From: Hymenobacter sp. PAMC 26628
Lineage (GTDB): Bacteria > Bacteroidota > Bacteroidia > Cytophagales > Hymenobacteraceae
Assembly (NCBI RefSeq): GCF_001562275.1
Contig: NZ_CP014304.1
Location: 124,001-188,000, forward strand
Length of the DNA: 64,000 bases
Direction: 5' to 3'
Shown in pieces: positions 19,132 to 27,700 of the stretch; position 1 is the stretch's first letter; each line of letters begins with the position of its first letter. A model generated the notes under the pieces. It searched no databases, was not told the DNA's origin, and saw only the letters and a list, made by a program, of their open reading frames with translations. Position numbers and translations under genes: made by a program.

Positions 19132-19713
19132 TCAGGCAATGGCCGGGGCCCCCAACGGGAGTTGGGCCGCCCGTTTTTGGTACGATGCGAACAGCATTAC
19201 GCCCAGCACCGCCAGGGCCCCCGCCATGAACACCGGGAGGTAGTACAGCGTCGCTACGCTGGTGTTCAGCCCGATGACCAGGCAGCCGATGGCCATGACG
19301 CCCGCCAGCACGGCGAAGGCTTTTTCGTGGTAAAACCAGGCGTAGGGGAACAAGTGGGCCCCCGTGATGACGCCGTACACGAGGATGAAGTACGCCGGCT
19401 GCCGCAGGTAAATGAACACCAGAAAAGGGAAATAAAACAGCTGGGCCACGTTCAGCCACAGCCCCAGCGGCTGCAACGGGTTACCCGGGATGGTCCACGT
19501 GGTGCGGAAAACCTTGGAGAACCCGAACGCCAGCGGCAGCATCAGCCCGCTAAGGCAAAAGGTGAGAAACCCGCGGTGGGCCGGGCTGGTGGGCTGCGCC
19601 CACACGAAGGCAATGGCCACCCAGAGCAGCGTGGCGGCCGCAATAAAGTCGACCCCGTTTTTGGCCTTCACCGAAAGTTCCAGCTTCAGGGCCGTCAAGT
19701 CGTGCGCGTGCAT
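19132..19713 (-). CDS. DUF7010-like integral membrane protein
   Basis: A 193-residue protein with about five or six hydrophobic helices after a short charged N-terminus (LKLELSVKAKNGVDFIAAA). Internal stretches such as GLWLNVAQLFYFPFLVF and GVITGAHLFPYAWFYHEKAF match my memory of the DUF7010 family. No function is known for these proteins. It is 33 bp upstream of the LytS kinase on the same strand, so co-transcription with the two-component system is plausible. Confidence 0.72.
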   Translation of the reverse strand: MHAHDLTALKLELSVKAKNGVDFIAAATLLWVAIAFVWAQPTSPAHRGFLTFCLSGLMLPLAFGFSKVFRTTWTIPGNPLQPLGLWLNVAQLFYFPFLVFIYLRQPAYFILVYGVITGAHLFPYAWFYHEKAFAVLAGVMAIGCLVIGLNTSVATLYYLPVFMAGALAVLGVMLFASYQKRAAQLPLGAPAIA

Positions 19714-19764
19714 GGGAAAGAGTTTTTTAGCTGAGAAAGAAAAGGTGCCGGGACGCCCGGGGCC

Positions 19765-20718
19765 CTATTTTTTAACCACGCCCGGCTGCTGCAAAAAACC
19801 GTCGGTTTGGGCGAAGAACCACTGCGGGTCGTCGTACATCAGGAAGTGACGGCCAGTATCGGACAGCTCGATGCGCGCCTGCGGCAGCCGGGCGTACTGC
19901 TGGGCGAAGATGGCACGGGTGCTCTCCTTGGTGGCTCCGTACTGCCGGTAGCCGGCCCACGAGCCCAGCACCATCACCGGCTGCTGGATGCGCGCCAGGT
20001 CGGCCCGCAGGTCGGTGGTGTACAGGTCGTACATGGCCTGGGCCACGGTGCCGGGGTCGGAGGCCAGGCCCCAGCGCGCCACCTGCGCGATGCGGGCCGA
20101 ATCGGTGACGAGCGCGGCCACCAGCTGACGCTCGGCGGCCGGCGTGAGGCGGCCCTGGCGCACCTGCTGGCGCATTTGCTCGGCCTGCGGGCGGGCAGTT
20201 TCGGCGGTGGCGGCGGGGTTTTGGATAGCCGACAAAAAGGGCAGCGAATCCACAATCTCGAGCGGGCCCAGGGCCCCGGGGTCGGTGGCGGCCATCCACA
20301 GGGCCAGGAAGCCGCCCAGGCTGTGGCCGATGACGACGGGCCGGCCCAGCTTTTGCGCCTTCACGTAGGCCAGCAGCTGGTCGCGGGCCCCCAGCAGCAG
20401 CGCCGGTGGCACCGGCTGCTGGGGCCCCACCCCGCCAAAGCCCGCCAGCGACACCACGTGGCACTGGTAGCGGCCCTGGTAGCGGGCCACCGTTTCGTCC
20501 CACACCGCGCCGGGGCACGTCAGGCCCGGAATGAGCAGCACCGGCCGGCCCTGCCCCACCACGCGCACCGTAAAGGCAGGGTGGACCGCGGGAGCCACCA
20601 GCGCGGCGGCGTTGGCGATGGGCGCGGCGGCGGGTTGGGCGGGGGCCGGGTGGGCAGCGGCCGTGGCGAGCCCTAGGGCGGCTACCGAAAAATAACGGGT
20701 AAATAAAGCGGTGCGCAT
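19765..20718 (-). CDS. Exported alpha/beta hydrolase
   Basis: A 317-residue protein with a signal peptide (about 1-25, RYFSVAALGLATAAAHPAPAQ) and an alpha/beta-hydrolase fold. It has the oxyanion segment LLIPGLTCPGAVW, the nucleophile elbow GHSLGG and a C-terminal His in DTGRHFLMYDDP. It is probably a periplasmic esterase or lipase-like enzyme; the substrate is unknown. The ATG at 20718 follows a -7 box by 35 bp; the longer frame to 20946 runs through the promoter. It is divergent from gntK. Confidence 0.83.
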   Translation of the reverse strand: MRTALFTRYFSVAALGLATAAAHPAPAQPAAAPIANAAALVAPAVHPAFTVRVVGQGRPVLLIPGLTCPGAVWDETVARYQGRYQCHVVSLAGFGGVGPQQPVPPALLLGARDQLLAYVKAQKLGRPVVIGHSLGGFLALWMAATDPGALGPLEIVDSLPFLSAIQNPAATAETARPQAEQMRQQVRQGRLTPAAERQLVAALVTDSARIAQVARWGLASDPGTVAQAMYDLYTTDLRADLARIQQPVMVLGSWAGYRQYGATKESTRAIFAQQYARLPQARIELSDTGRHFLMYDDPQWFFAQTDGFLQQPGVVKK

Positions 20719-20753
20719 GGCAGTGAAGTGGCTGGGGTGGTGAAAGAATGGCC

Positions 20754-20761
20754 CAAACCTA
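20754..20761 (-). promoter_or_regulatory. Putative -7 element of the alpha/beta hydrolase gene
   Basis: TAGGTTTG on the minus strand, matching TAnnTTTG, 35 bp upstream of the ATG at 20718. Confidence 0.45.
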
Positions 20762-20967
20762 CCGGCCCGCCCCCGGGGCCCCAACGCCGCGCCCCGCGAG
20801 CGGCCCCCGCGCCTGCCGAACGGTAAAAAACGCGGCTCGAACCGCACGGCCCTAATCCGGCCAGGGCCCCGCGGCCGCTCGGCCGCTCTTATGGCAAACC
20901 GTGAAATAATCCCGGGCCCGCGCCCGGCGCGCCAACCCAAGCTCAACCAACGGCGTTAGTTAGGGCC

Positions 20968-21477
20968 ATGAACCCACCCCTCATCATTGTCATGGGCGTC
21001 TCGGGCAGCGGCAAAACCACCGTGGGCCAGCTGCTGGCCGCCCGCTTAGGCCTGCCGTTTTACGACGGCGACGATTTTCACCCGGCCGCCAACGTGGCCA
21101 AGATGGCCGCCGGCTACCCCCTCACCGACGAAGACCGGGCCGGCTGGCTGGCCACCCTGGCCGCCAACCTGGGCCAGTGGCGCGCGGCTGGCGGGGCCGT
21201 GCTGGCCTGCTCGGCGCTGAAGGAAGCCTACCGCCAAACCTTGCAGGCCGGCGCCGGGGCCCCCCTCAGCTGGGTATTTCTCGACACCGACGTGGAAGTG
21301 CTGCGCGCCCGCCTGGCCGCCCGCCAGGGCCACTACATGAAGGCCGACATGCTCGACTCGCAACTGGCCACGCTCGAAAAGCCAACCTACGGCCTGCGCC
21401 TCACCGACGACGCGCCGCCCGCAACCCTGGTGGACCAGGCGGTGGCGCAGCTGCACCTGCCGCCGGCCGGGGCCTAG
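20968..21477 (+). CDS. gntK: Gluconokinase
   Basis: A 169-residue P-loop kinase that phosphorylates D-gluconate to 6-phosphogluconate with ATP. Walker A is GVSGSGKTT at residues 10-18. The family-specific YDGDDFHP (gluconate-binding region), DEDRAGWL, ACSALKEAYR and a GHYMKADMLDSQ-like segment are all present, at the family's usual length. It is monocistronic and divergent from the hydrolase. With kduI/kduD it points to use of sugar acids, though it is 20 kb away. Confidence 0.93.
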   Translation: MNPPLIIVMGVSGSGKTTVGQLLAARLGLPFYDGDDFHPAANVAKMAAGYPLTDEDRAGWLATLAANLGQWRAAGGAVLACSALKEAYRQTLQAGAGAPLSWVFLDTDVEVLRARLAARQGHYMKADMLDSQLATLEKPTYGLRLTDDAPPATLVDQAVAQLHLPPAGA

Positions 21478-21487
21478 CGCGGCCGGC

Positions 21488-23149
21488 CTACTGGCCCCCG
21501 CCGATGACCTGTGGGCCATAGCAGCTCCAGCAGATTTCGTTGGCGGGCCGCAGCGGGGCCGGCGGCAACGGAAACGTAGACGCCGCAAAGCGGGCCGCTC
21601 GCTTGGCATCGGTCAAGTCGTAGCGCTGGGCGTACACCACGGGGTAGCCCACCGATTCGTCGGGCATTCGCTGGGCTACGCGCAGGCTGGGGCCCCGGCG
21701 GCCGATGCTGCCCAGGTACGCATTCAGCACCTGCGATTCGTACGGGTCGAAGTGCACCATCACCAGCCACACCCGCCGCCCCCGGAAGGCGTCGGCCTCG
21801 GCCAGGTAGTGGCGCTCGGCCCCGGGCAGGTGGCGGTAGCAGTGGCCCAGCACGGCCCGGCCCGGCCCTAGGCCGTACCGGGGCCCGTACCAGCGCAGCG
21901 CCTGGCCCGCGCCGTAGTACACATAAACCGCGTCGGTGGGGCGCCGCACCCGCGCCAGTTGGGCAAACAAGGGCTCCACGTCTTCGACGCTGAAGGGCGG
22001 CAAATTGTGCCGGGTGGTGCTGTAGCCGATGGGCGCGGCGCAGAGTACCAGCGCGGCCACGCCCAGCGGCCGGCCCCGGCGCCAGGCTCCGCGCACCACT
22101 TCCTGCAAGGCGGCGAAGAGAAAGATAACCAGCGTGGGCACCAGGAAATCCATCAGGCGCATGCGCAACGGAAATTGCCGCAGGGCCGAGGCCACCGCGG
22201 CCAGCAGCCAGGGCGCCAGCAGCAGCAGTGCCGCTTCGCGCCGCTGCCACCACAGCAGCCCGGCGCCCACCGCGCCCCCCACCACCCAGAGGATGGCCGG
22301 ATGCGGCCACCCCAGGCCGTTGGCCCAGCGCTCCGTCAGCTCGCCGGCCAGCACCACGGGCAGGCGGGATGTGAGGGGCAGGAACCCTTCGCGCCAGAAA
22401 AAATGCATGAAGGCGCGGTCGATGGGGCGCAGCAGGGACTGGGCCAGCCACAGGCTCGCGCCGCTGCCCAGGGCCCAGGCCGCCACCACAGCCCCGGTGG
22501 CGTGCAGCCGCGGCCGGCCGGCATCAAGGGCGGCCAACAGCACCAGGGCCCCACCGCAGCCGCTCAGCACCAGCAACGAAGCCTGCGAATAAAAAGGCAG
22601 CACCAGGCCAATTGCCGCCGCCAGGGCCCGAAAGCGGGGCGGGGGGCCCGGCGCGTCGCGCAGGCGCAGCGCCAGCCACAGCACCAGCAGGGCGGCCGCC
22701 ACGTCGCCCGCGTATTGCTTTGCCTGGTTGCTGTAGAACACGAAAGTGAACCCGACGGCCACCGTGAGCAGCACCAGCGGCACCACCCGCTCGTCGAGCA
22801 CGCGCCGGGCCACGGCCCACAGCAGCGGCAGCGCCGCCAGCGACGCCAGCAACGCGGGCAGGCGCAGCGCCTGCTCCGAGTGGCCCAGCCACGTGAGGCA
22901 GGCTTTTTCCAGCAGCAGGAACAGCGGCGGGGCCACTTGGGCCTCGGCCAGGGGCTGTCGCACCAGCTGGCTAGCCGAGCGAGTGGCTACGTTGTGCAGC
23001 ACGGCTAGCTCGTCCATGAAAAACGTGGTGCCCAGCGCCCACTGCCACAGCCGCAGCCCCGCGCCCACCAGCAGGGCCCCCAGCGCCAGCCACCACCACC
23101 CCGACCGGCCCGCGAAGGCCCGCTGGGGCCCCAAACCAGCGCTTGCCAT
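21488..23149 (-). CDS. Polytopic membrane glycosyltransferase (GT39/ArnT-like, GT-C fold)
   Basis: A 553-residue protein with about ten or more transmembrane helices in its first 380 residues and a soluble C-terminal part. The first periplasmic loop carries the acidic pair in FFMDELAVLHN, the position of the catalytic Asp in GT-C enzymes that use polyprenyl-phosphate sugars. SNQAKQYAGDV in a later loop is also GT39-like. It would transfer sugars on the periplasmic side. The upstream neighbour, 3 bp away, is a dolichol-phosphate-type GT2 that could make the lipid-linked donor, so the two probably act in sequence. Confidence 0.75.
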   Translation of the reverse strand: MASAGLGPQRAFAGRSGWWWLALGALLVGAGLRLWQWALGTTFFMDELAVLHNVATRSASQLVRQPLAEAQVAPPLFLLLEKACLTWLGHSEQALRLPALLASLAALPLLWAVARRVLDERVVPLVLLTVAVGFTFVFYSNQAKQYAGDVAAALLVLWLALRLRDAPGPPPRFRALAAAIGLVLPFYSQASLLVLSGCGGALVLLAALDAGRPRLHATGAVVAAWALGSGASLWLAQSLLRPIDRAFMHFFWREGFLPLTSRLPVVLAGELTERWANGLGWPHPAILWVVGGAVGAGLLWWQRREAALLLLAPWLLAAVASALRQFPLRMRLMDFLVPTLVIFLFAALQEVVRGAWRRGRPLGVAALVLCAAPIGYSTTRHNLPPFSVEDVEPLFAQLARVRRPTDAVYVYYGAGQALRWYGPRYGLGPGRAVLGHCYRHLPGAERHYLAEADAFRGRRVWLVMVHFDPYESQVLNAYLGSIGRRGPSLRVAQRMPDESVGYPVVYAQRYDLTDAKRAARFAASTFPLPPAPLRPANEICWSCYGPQVIGGGQ

Positions 23150-23152
23150 GGG

Positions 23153-23878
23153 CTAGGCCTTGAGCAGGCCGTACTTGAGGATGCAGTAGATGGCCCGGAA
23201 ACCGTCGCGCCAGCCAATCTTTTTCCCCTCGGCGTAGGTGCGGCCGTAGTAGCTGATGCCCACTTCGTAGAGGCGCACGCCCGGCACCCGCGCCACCTTG
23301 GCCGTCACTTCGGGCTCGAAGCCGAAGCGGTTTTTCTTCAGGTCGAGGCCCTGAATAATGTCGCGCCGAAACAGCTTGTAGCACGTTTCCATGTCCGTCA
23401 GGTTCAGGTCGGTGGTCATGTTGGAGAATACCGTGAGCCAGTAGTTGCCGATGCTGTGCCAGAAAAACAGGATGCGGTGTGGGTTGCCGCCCAAAAAACG
23501 CGAGCCGAACACCACGTCGGCAAAACCCTTCAGAATGGGCTTCAGCAGCAAGTTGTATTCCTCCGGGTCGTACTCCAAATCCGCGTCCTGCACGATGACG
23601 TAGTCGCCGGTGGCCGCCCGCAGGCCCGTGCGCAGGGCCGCGCCCTTGCCTTGGTTCACGGGGTGGGCGAGCAGGCGCAGGCCCAGGCCGGGGTAGCGCG
23701 CCGCGTAGGCGTTGATGGCCGCCGCCGAGTCGTCGGTCGAGCAGTCGTCTACCAGAATAATCTCCTTGCCAATGCCGTTGAGGAGCTGCAGTTCGCGCAG
23801 CAAGTCCAGGATTTGGTGGATGGTGCGGGCCTCGTTGTAAACGGGCACCACAATAGAGAGTGTGTCGAATTTGACCAA
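23153..23878 (-). CDS. Family 2 glycosyltransferase, polyprenyl-phosphate sugar synthase type
   Basis: A 241-residue GT-A enzyme. The N-terminus [18 protein letters not shown] binds nucleotide, [11 protein letters not shown] follows, the metal site is [10 protein letters not shown], and GSRFLGG and the C-terminal [15 protein letters not shown] are typical of DPM1/DpgS-like transferases. These make polyprenyl-phosphate mannose or glucose on the cytoplasmic face. It is encoded 3 bp before the GT-C membrane protein, supporting a donor-then-transfer pair. Upstream lies an AT-rich 220-bp spacer likely to hold its promoter. Confidence 0.87.
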   Translation of the reverse strand: MVKFDTLSIVVPVYNEARTIHQILDLLRELQLLNGIGKEIILVDDCSTDDSAAAINAYAARYPGLGLRLLAHPVNQGKGAALRTGLRAATGDYVIVQDADLEYDPEEYNLLLKPILKGFADVVFGSRFLGGNPHRILFFWHSIGNYWLTVFSNMTTDLNLTDMETCYKLFRRDIIQGLDLKKNRFGFEPEVTAKVARVPGVRLYEVGISYYGRTYAEGKKIGWRDGFRAIYCILKYGLLKA

Positions 23879-24102
23879 AGTGGCGGCGGATTGGGGGTAA
23901 AAATTGATTTTTAACGCAACAAGCTACCACTCAGATTCTTTGAAACAACAAAATCTTGATTTAAGTCAACTAACGGAACAGCCTCTCCAACTGTTGCTCA
24001 ATAACAGCTTTGACCAGTTTGCTTAGCTAAAATATTGGGCATTAATACCTCGCCACAAGAAAAGTGGTTGCTCGCGGGCGCTGTTATAGGGCCCCCGGGT
24101 CC

Positions 24103-25104
24103 CTAGCTGTAGTCAATTTCGGTGTTATCGCCGATGTTGAGGCTGTGGTTGAGGCCCCGGAACGAAGCGTCGGAGCCTACGATGCAGTCGTGCATCACGG
24201 CCGAGCGCAGCTCGGAGTACGAGCCGATGATGGAGTTGCTAATGATGGTGTGCTCGACGATGGTTTTGTCGCCGATGGCCACGTTGGGGCCGATGATGGA
24301 GTTCTCGATGCGGCAGCCGGGCCCGATGCTAACGGGTGGGATGATGACCGTGCCCACGAACTCGGAGTAGTCGCGCGGCTCCAGGAACTCGGGGCGGTTG
24401 AGCAGGCGGGCGTTGGCTTCGAGCAGGGTGTCTTTGCGGCCGCAGTCGAACCAGTTGTCCACGGCGGCCGTGGTCATCTCCTCGCCCTCCTCGATGAGGT
24501 GCATCAGGGCGTCGGTGAGCTGGTACTCGCCGTGGGTGCGCACGTTGCTGGCAATGAGCCACTCCAGGGCCTCCGCCAATTTTCCTGCGTCGGCCAGCTT
24601 GTAGAGGCCCACCAAGGCAAAGTTGGACTTGGGGATGGTGGGCTTCTCCACCACTTTGCGCACGCGGCCCCCGGGGCCCGTTTCCACCAGGCCGAAAAGC
24701 GAGGGCGTTTTCACTTCCTTCACGGCCAGCACCGTGCCCGGCGTGGCCAGCAGGGCGGGCAGGTCCACGTCCACAATGGTGTCGCCGAGCAAAATCAGCA
24801 CCCCGTCGGGGTCGTGCCGGAACGTGTCGCGCGCCAGCCACAGGGCGTGGCCCAGGCCCTCGCGGGGCTCTTGCAGCACAAATGTGGCTTTCAAGTCGGG
24901 GTAGTGGCGGCGCACGTAGCTCACCACCTTGTCGCCGAGGTAGCCCACCACGAACACGAACTCGGTGAGGCCGGCGGCCGTCAGGCGGTCGATGATGTGG
25001 CCCAGGATGGTGTTGCCGGCCACTGGCACCAGGCTTTTGGGCTGGGTGTGGGTGTGGGGGCGCAGGCGCGAGCCAATGCCGGCAACGGGAATGATGGCTT
25101 TCAC
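24103..25104 (-). CDS. Sugar-phosphate nucleotidyltransferase with left-handed beta-helix tail
   Basis: A 333-residue NTP transferase. The N-terminal domain begins MKAIIPVAGIGSRLRPHT with the GxGxRL nucleotide loop, then KSLVPVAG, GDTIVDVD, and TPSLFGLVET, as in glucose-1-phosphate thymidylyl/uridylyltransferases. The C-terminal 80 residues form hexapeptide repeats (SIGPGCRIENSIIGPNVAIG), a left-handed beta-helix. It makes an NDP-sugar for surface polysaccharides. The start is a GTG at 25104, since the ATG of the longer frame would add a foreign 59-residue leader. It neighbours two glycosyltransferases. Confidence 0.85.
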   Translation of the reverse strand: MKAIIPVAGIGSRLRPHTHTQPKSLVPVAGNTILGHIIDRLTAAGLTEFVFVVGYLGDKVVSYVRRHYPDLKATFVLQEPREGLGHALWLARDTFRHDPDGVLILLGDTIVDVDLPALLATPGTVLAVKEVKTPSLFGLVETGPGGRVRKVVEKPTIPKSNFALVGLYKLADAGKLAEALEWLIASNVRTHGEYQLTDALMHLIEEGEEMTTAAVDNWFDCGRKDTLLEANARLLNRPEFLEPRDYSEFVGTVIIPPVSIGPGCRIENSIIGPNVAIGDKTIVEHTIISNSIIGSYSELRSAVMHDCIVGSDASFRGLNHSLNIGDNTEIDYS

Positions 25105-25132
25105 AGCGGGAGAAAGTAAAAATGAGGAAACC

Positions 25133-25170
25133 GGCCGTACTTGCAGCTTCACTGGCCCGCAAGTACGGCC
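25133..25170. repeat. Short hairpin in the nucleotidyltransferase/lemA divergent region
   Basis: Perfect 12-bp arms (GGCCGTACTTGC and complement, 25133-25144 and 25159-25170) with a 14-nt loop, 28 bp upstream of the nucleotidyltransferase start. It may be a 5' leader hairpin; no T-run. Confidence 0.5.
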
Positions 25171-25307
25171 CCGGCTGGCAAACAACCACTGGGCCACGGT
25201 TGCGTATGGGGCCCTGCCGCTGGCCTCAACCGGCCTGGGGCCCGTCCGGTTGGGCCCCGCGCCACTTTCTTTCGTCTTCACCCTCTTTCACCTCACCCGC
25301 TTTCCTC

Positions 25308-25886
25308 ATGAAACGCCTCCTCCTCTACTTCGCCGGCTTTGTTATCCTGCTCTCGCAATCGTCGTGTGGCTACAACGGCATGGTCACCCGCGACCAGGAA
25401 GTGAAAAATAAGTGGGCCGCTGTGCAAAGCGCCTACCAGCGCCGCTCCGACCTGATTCCCAACCTGGTGAACACCGTGAAGGGGGCCGCCAACTTCGAGA
25501 AATCGACCCTGGAGGGCGTTATCGAGGCCCGCGCCAAGGCCACCAGCGTGCAGTTGAACGCCGACCAGCTGACGCCCGAAAACATCCAGAAATTCCAGGC
25601 CGCCCAAAGCCAGCTATCCTCCGGCCTGGGCCGCCTGTTGGCCGTGTCGGAAAACTACCCCGAGCTGAAGGCCAACGCTAACTTTCAGGAGCTGCAAGCT
25701 CAGATTGAAGGCACCGAAAACCGCATAAACGTAGCCCGCAACGACTTCAATACCTCCACCACCGACTACAATACCTTCACCCGTTCGTTCCCGAACAACT
25801 TGTTTGCCAACATGTTCGGCTTCAAAGAGAAGCCCTACTTCGAGGCAGATGCCGCCGCCAGTAAGGCCCCCACGGTGCAGTTCTAA
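25308..25886 (+). CDS. lemA: LemA family lipoprotein
   Basis: A 192-residue protein. The signal peptide ends in LLSQSSC, a lipobox with acylated Cys at 20, followed by YNGMVTRDQEVKNKWAAVQS and YQRRSDLIPNLVNTVKG, the LemA hallmark. The rest is a helical bundle of coiled-coil character. LemA proteins are membrane-anchored and of uncertain role. Downstream are two TPM-domain genes, the usual lemA context in Bacteroidota. The ATG at 25308 is chosen because the longer frame would not start with a signal peptide. Confidence 0.93.
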   Translation: MKRLLLYFAGFVILLSQSSCGYNGMVTRDQEVKNKWAAVQSAYQRRSDLIPNLVNTVKGAANFEKSTLEGVIEARAKATSVQLNADQLTPENIQKFQAAQSQLSSGLGRLLAVSENYPELKANANFQELQAQIEGTENRINVARNDFNTSTTDYNTFTRSFPNNLFANMFGFKEKPYFEADAAASKAPTVQF

Positions 25887-25986
25887 ATTATCAGTGAGCA
25901 GTGAGAGCGAACAGTTAGTAAGCCGGGCAGCACGATTGCCCGCCGGCAAACTGTTCACTGCTCACTGTTAATTGTTAACTGATAAG
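25887..25986. repeat. Heptameric tandem repeats, inverted, between lemA and the TPM gene
   Basis: Left half TCAGTGAGCAGTGAG..CAGTTAG and right half TGTTCAC TGCTCAC TGTTAAT TGTTAAC TGATAAG. The right half is a run of 7-bp units beginning TG, and the two halves are roughly inverted complements. Similar 7-bp-periodic sequences occur near 27.57, 28.94 and 37.76 kb. Confidence 0.7.
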
Positions 25987-25988
25987 CT

Positions 25989-26447
25989 ATGAAATCTCCC
26001 CTCACCCCCGCGCAGGACGCGGCCCTAGTGGCGGCCATCCGGCAGGCGGAGGTCACCACGTCGGGCGAAATCCGGGTGCATTTGGAAGACACCTGCCCCA
26101 CGCCCGAGCCCCTCGACCGGGCGGCGCAGGTGTTTGGCGAGCTGGGCATGCACCGCACCGCCCAGCGCAACGGCGTGCTGTTTTACCTGGCCTGGACCAG
26201 CCGCCAGTTCGCCATTGCCGGCGATGTGGGCATCAACTCGGTGGTGCCCGACGATTTTTGGGAGGCGACCAAGGAGGCCGTGCTCCGCGATTTCCGGCAG
26301 GAGAAGTACGTGGCCGGCCTTGAGCACGGCATCCGCCAAGTGGGCGAGCAGCTGAAGCGTTATTTCCCCTACGACGCGGCCACCGACCAGAACGAGCTGG
26401 ACGACAGCATCTCCATTGGCGGCGATGAGCCGTCGCCCCGCTCATGA
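25989..26447 (+). CDS. TPM-domain protein (YgcG N-terminal-like), cytoplasmic or short form
   Basis: A 152-residue protein made of a single TPM domain: TTSGEIRVHLEDTC near residue 22, AAQVFGELGMHRTAQRNGVLFYL near 45, and WEATKEAVLRDFRQEKYVAGLEHGIRQ-type helix near 100. It has no signal peptide or membrane anchor. TPM domains bind metal in the related Psb32/YgcG proteins; the role here is unknown. Its stop overlaps the next gene's ATG by 4 bp (ATGA), showing translational coupling in a lemA-TPM-TPM operon. Confidence 0.85.
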   Translation: MKSPLTPAQDAALVAAIRQAEVTTSGEIRVHLEDTCPTPEPLDRAAQVFGELGMHRTAQRNGVLFYLAWTSRQFAIAGDVGINSVVPDDFWEATKEAVLRDFRQEKYVAGLEHGIRQVGEQLKRYFPYDAATDQNELDDSISIGGDEPSPRS

Positions 26448-27274
26448 GCTGGGCCCCTTGCCTGCAAGTGGTCGCCAGGCAGCCTTGGCTGCGGCGCGTG
26501 CTGGGCGTGCTGCTGCTGGCTGTGCTGGCTGCCGCCGGGGCCCTGGCCCAGGGCCTGCCCGCGCGCCCCGATCCGCCGCGCCTCGTCAACGACCTGGCCC
26601 ACCTGATGCAACCCCAGGAAGCCGACGCCCTGGAGCAAAAACTGGTGGCCTACAACGACAGCACCTCGTCGCAAATCGCCGTTGTGACCGTGCCCAACCT
26701 GGGCGGCAACGAGATTGCCGACTATGCCCAGCAGCTGTACCGGGCCTGGGGCATTGGCCAGAAGGGCCAGAACAACGGCATTTTGGTGCTGGTGGCGCAG
26801 CAGGAGCACGCCGCCCGCATCCAAACCGGCCGGGGCCTGGAAGGAGCCGTGCCCGACGCCCTGGCCAAGCGCATCATCAGCAACACGCTGGTGCCGGCCT
26901 TTAAGCAAAACCAGTACTATGCCGGCCTCGACCGCGGCACCGACCAGCTCATTGCCCTGGCCCGCGGCGAGTACAAGGCCAACCCGGCCGAGGCGCAAGA
27001 CCGCGGCCAAGGCGGCGGGGGCCCCGGCTTCGGCCTGATCGTCGTCATCCTGATTGCTATTTTCATCTTCATCCAGATTAGCCGCCGCGGCGGTGGCGGC
27101 GGGGGTGGCCGCAGCGGCGGGTTCGGGCCCATTCTCTTTGGAGGGTTGGGCGGCTTTGGCGGCGGCGGGGGCTTTGGCGGCGGGGGCGGCGGCTTTGGCG
27201 GAGGAGGTGGCGGTGGCTTCGGCGGGTTTGGGGGCGGCGACAGCGGCGGCGGCGGCGCCAGCGGCAGTTGGTAG
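26444..27274 (+). CDS. YgcG-type TPM-domain membrane protein with Gly-rich tail
   Basis: A 276-residue protein. A signal anchor (about 15-36) precedes a periplasmic TPM domain (about 45-190) with VNDLAHLMQPQEADALEQKL, SSQIAVVTVPNLGG, GQKGQNNGILVLVA and the RIQTGRGLEGAVPDA motif. A transmembrane helix follows (GLIVVILIAIFIFIQI), then a tail of about 60 residues that is almost only Gly with Phe and Ser. This is the standard YgcG arrangement. It is coupled to the preceding TPM gene by a 4-bp overlap. Confidence 0.9.
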   Translation: MSWAPCLQVVARQPWLRRVLGVLLLAVLAAAGALAQGLPARPDPPRLVNDLAHLMQPQEADALEQKLVAYNDSTSSQIAVVTVPNLGGNEIADYAQQLYRAWGIGQKGQNNGILVLVAQQEHAARIQTGRGLEGAVPDALAKRIISNTLVPAFKQNQYYAGLDRGTDQLIALARGEYKANPAEAQDRGQGGGGPGFGLIVVILIAIFIFIQISRRGGGGGGGRSGGFGPILFGGLGGFGGGGGFGGGGGGFGGGGGGGFGGFGGGDSGGGGASGSW

Positions 27275-27362
27275 GGCCCCCAGGCTCAACCTTTTGCCGA
27301 TGGTAACAGCATTATGATGAGCCAGATGCGCTAGTGCCCTCCTTCTTTCACTCCTTAGCGCC

Positions 27363-27548
27363 ATGCGTCCCCTTCAGTTTTCCCTGTTCCTGTTGCCTGG
27401 CGTTCTCACATCTTTCCTGAGTAGCTCCGACGCTATTGCCGGCATTTTTAAGGGCGGGGCCTACACGGGCATCATCGGCGTGGTGCTCGTTATCGCCTTA
27501 GTTATCTTCGTTATCAGAAACATCGGCGGCGGGGGCAACAACGCCTAG
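27363..27548 (+). CDS. Small membrane protein, hypothetical
   Basis: A 61-residue protein with two hydrophobic segments: a signal-like N-terminus (LQFSLFLLPGVLTSFLSS) and a transmembrane helix (GIIGVVLVIALVIFVIRNI) ending in a Gly/Asn tail. The spacing of 88 bp from the TPM gene leaves it open whether it belongs to the lemA operon. No recognised family. Confidence 0.6.
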   Translation: MRPLQFSLFLLPGVLTSFLSSSDAIAGIFKGGAYTGIIGVVLVIALVIFVIRNIGGGGNNA

Positions 27549-27567
27549 GGCCCCGAGAAATTGCTTC

Positions 27568-27636
27568 GTTAGTTAGCAGTTGCTGGTTGTCAGTTGCCAG
27601 CTAACTATTGATAGCTAGCAACTTGACAACTCGTAA
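27568..27636. repeat. Heptameric tandem repeats
   Basis: GTTAGTT AGCAGTT GCTGGTT GTCAGTT GCCAGCT reads as consecutive 7-bp units ending in GTT, followed by a loosely inverted part (AGCAACTTGACAACTCG). Same type as the element at 37.76 kb. Confidence 0.65.
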
Positions 27637-27637
27637 C

Positions 27638-27686
27638 CCACAAAAAAGCGGCGCTTCCCCAGCTGGGAAGCGCCGCTTTTCTGTGG
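27638..27686. terminator. Terminator hairpin between convergent genes
   Basis: 22-bp arms with one mismatch (27638-27659 and 27665-27686), core AAGCGGCGCTTCCC and complement, 5-nt loop, A-rich on the left and T-rich on the right. It separates the lemA-side genes (+) from the desaturase-like gene (-). Confidence 0.85.
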
Positions 27687-27700
27687 CTGGGCCGGGGGCC

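Noticed and set aside
26916..27250. Possible CRISPR-like or tandem repeat in the GGC-rich region
   Set aside because: It is simply the Gly-rich tail of the YgcG-type protein, with irregular codon repeats and no spacers.
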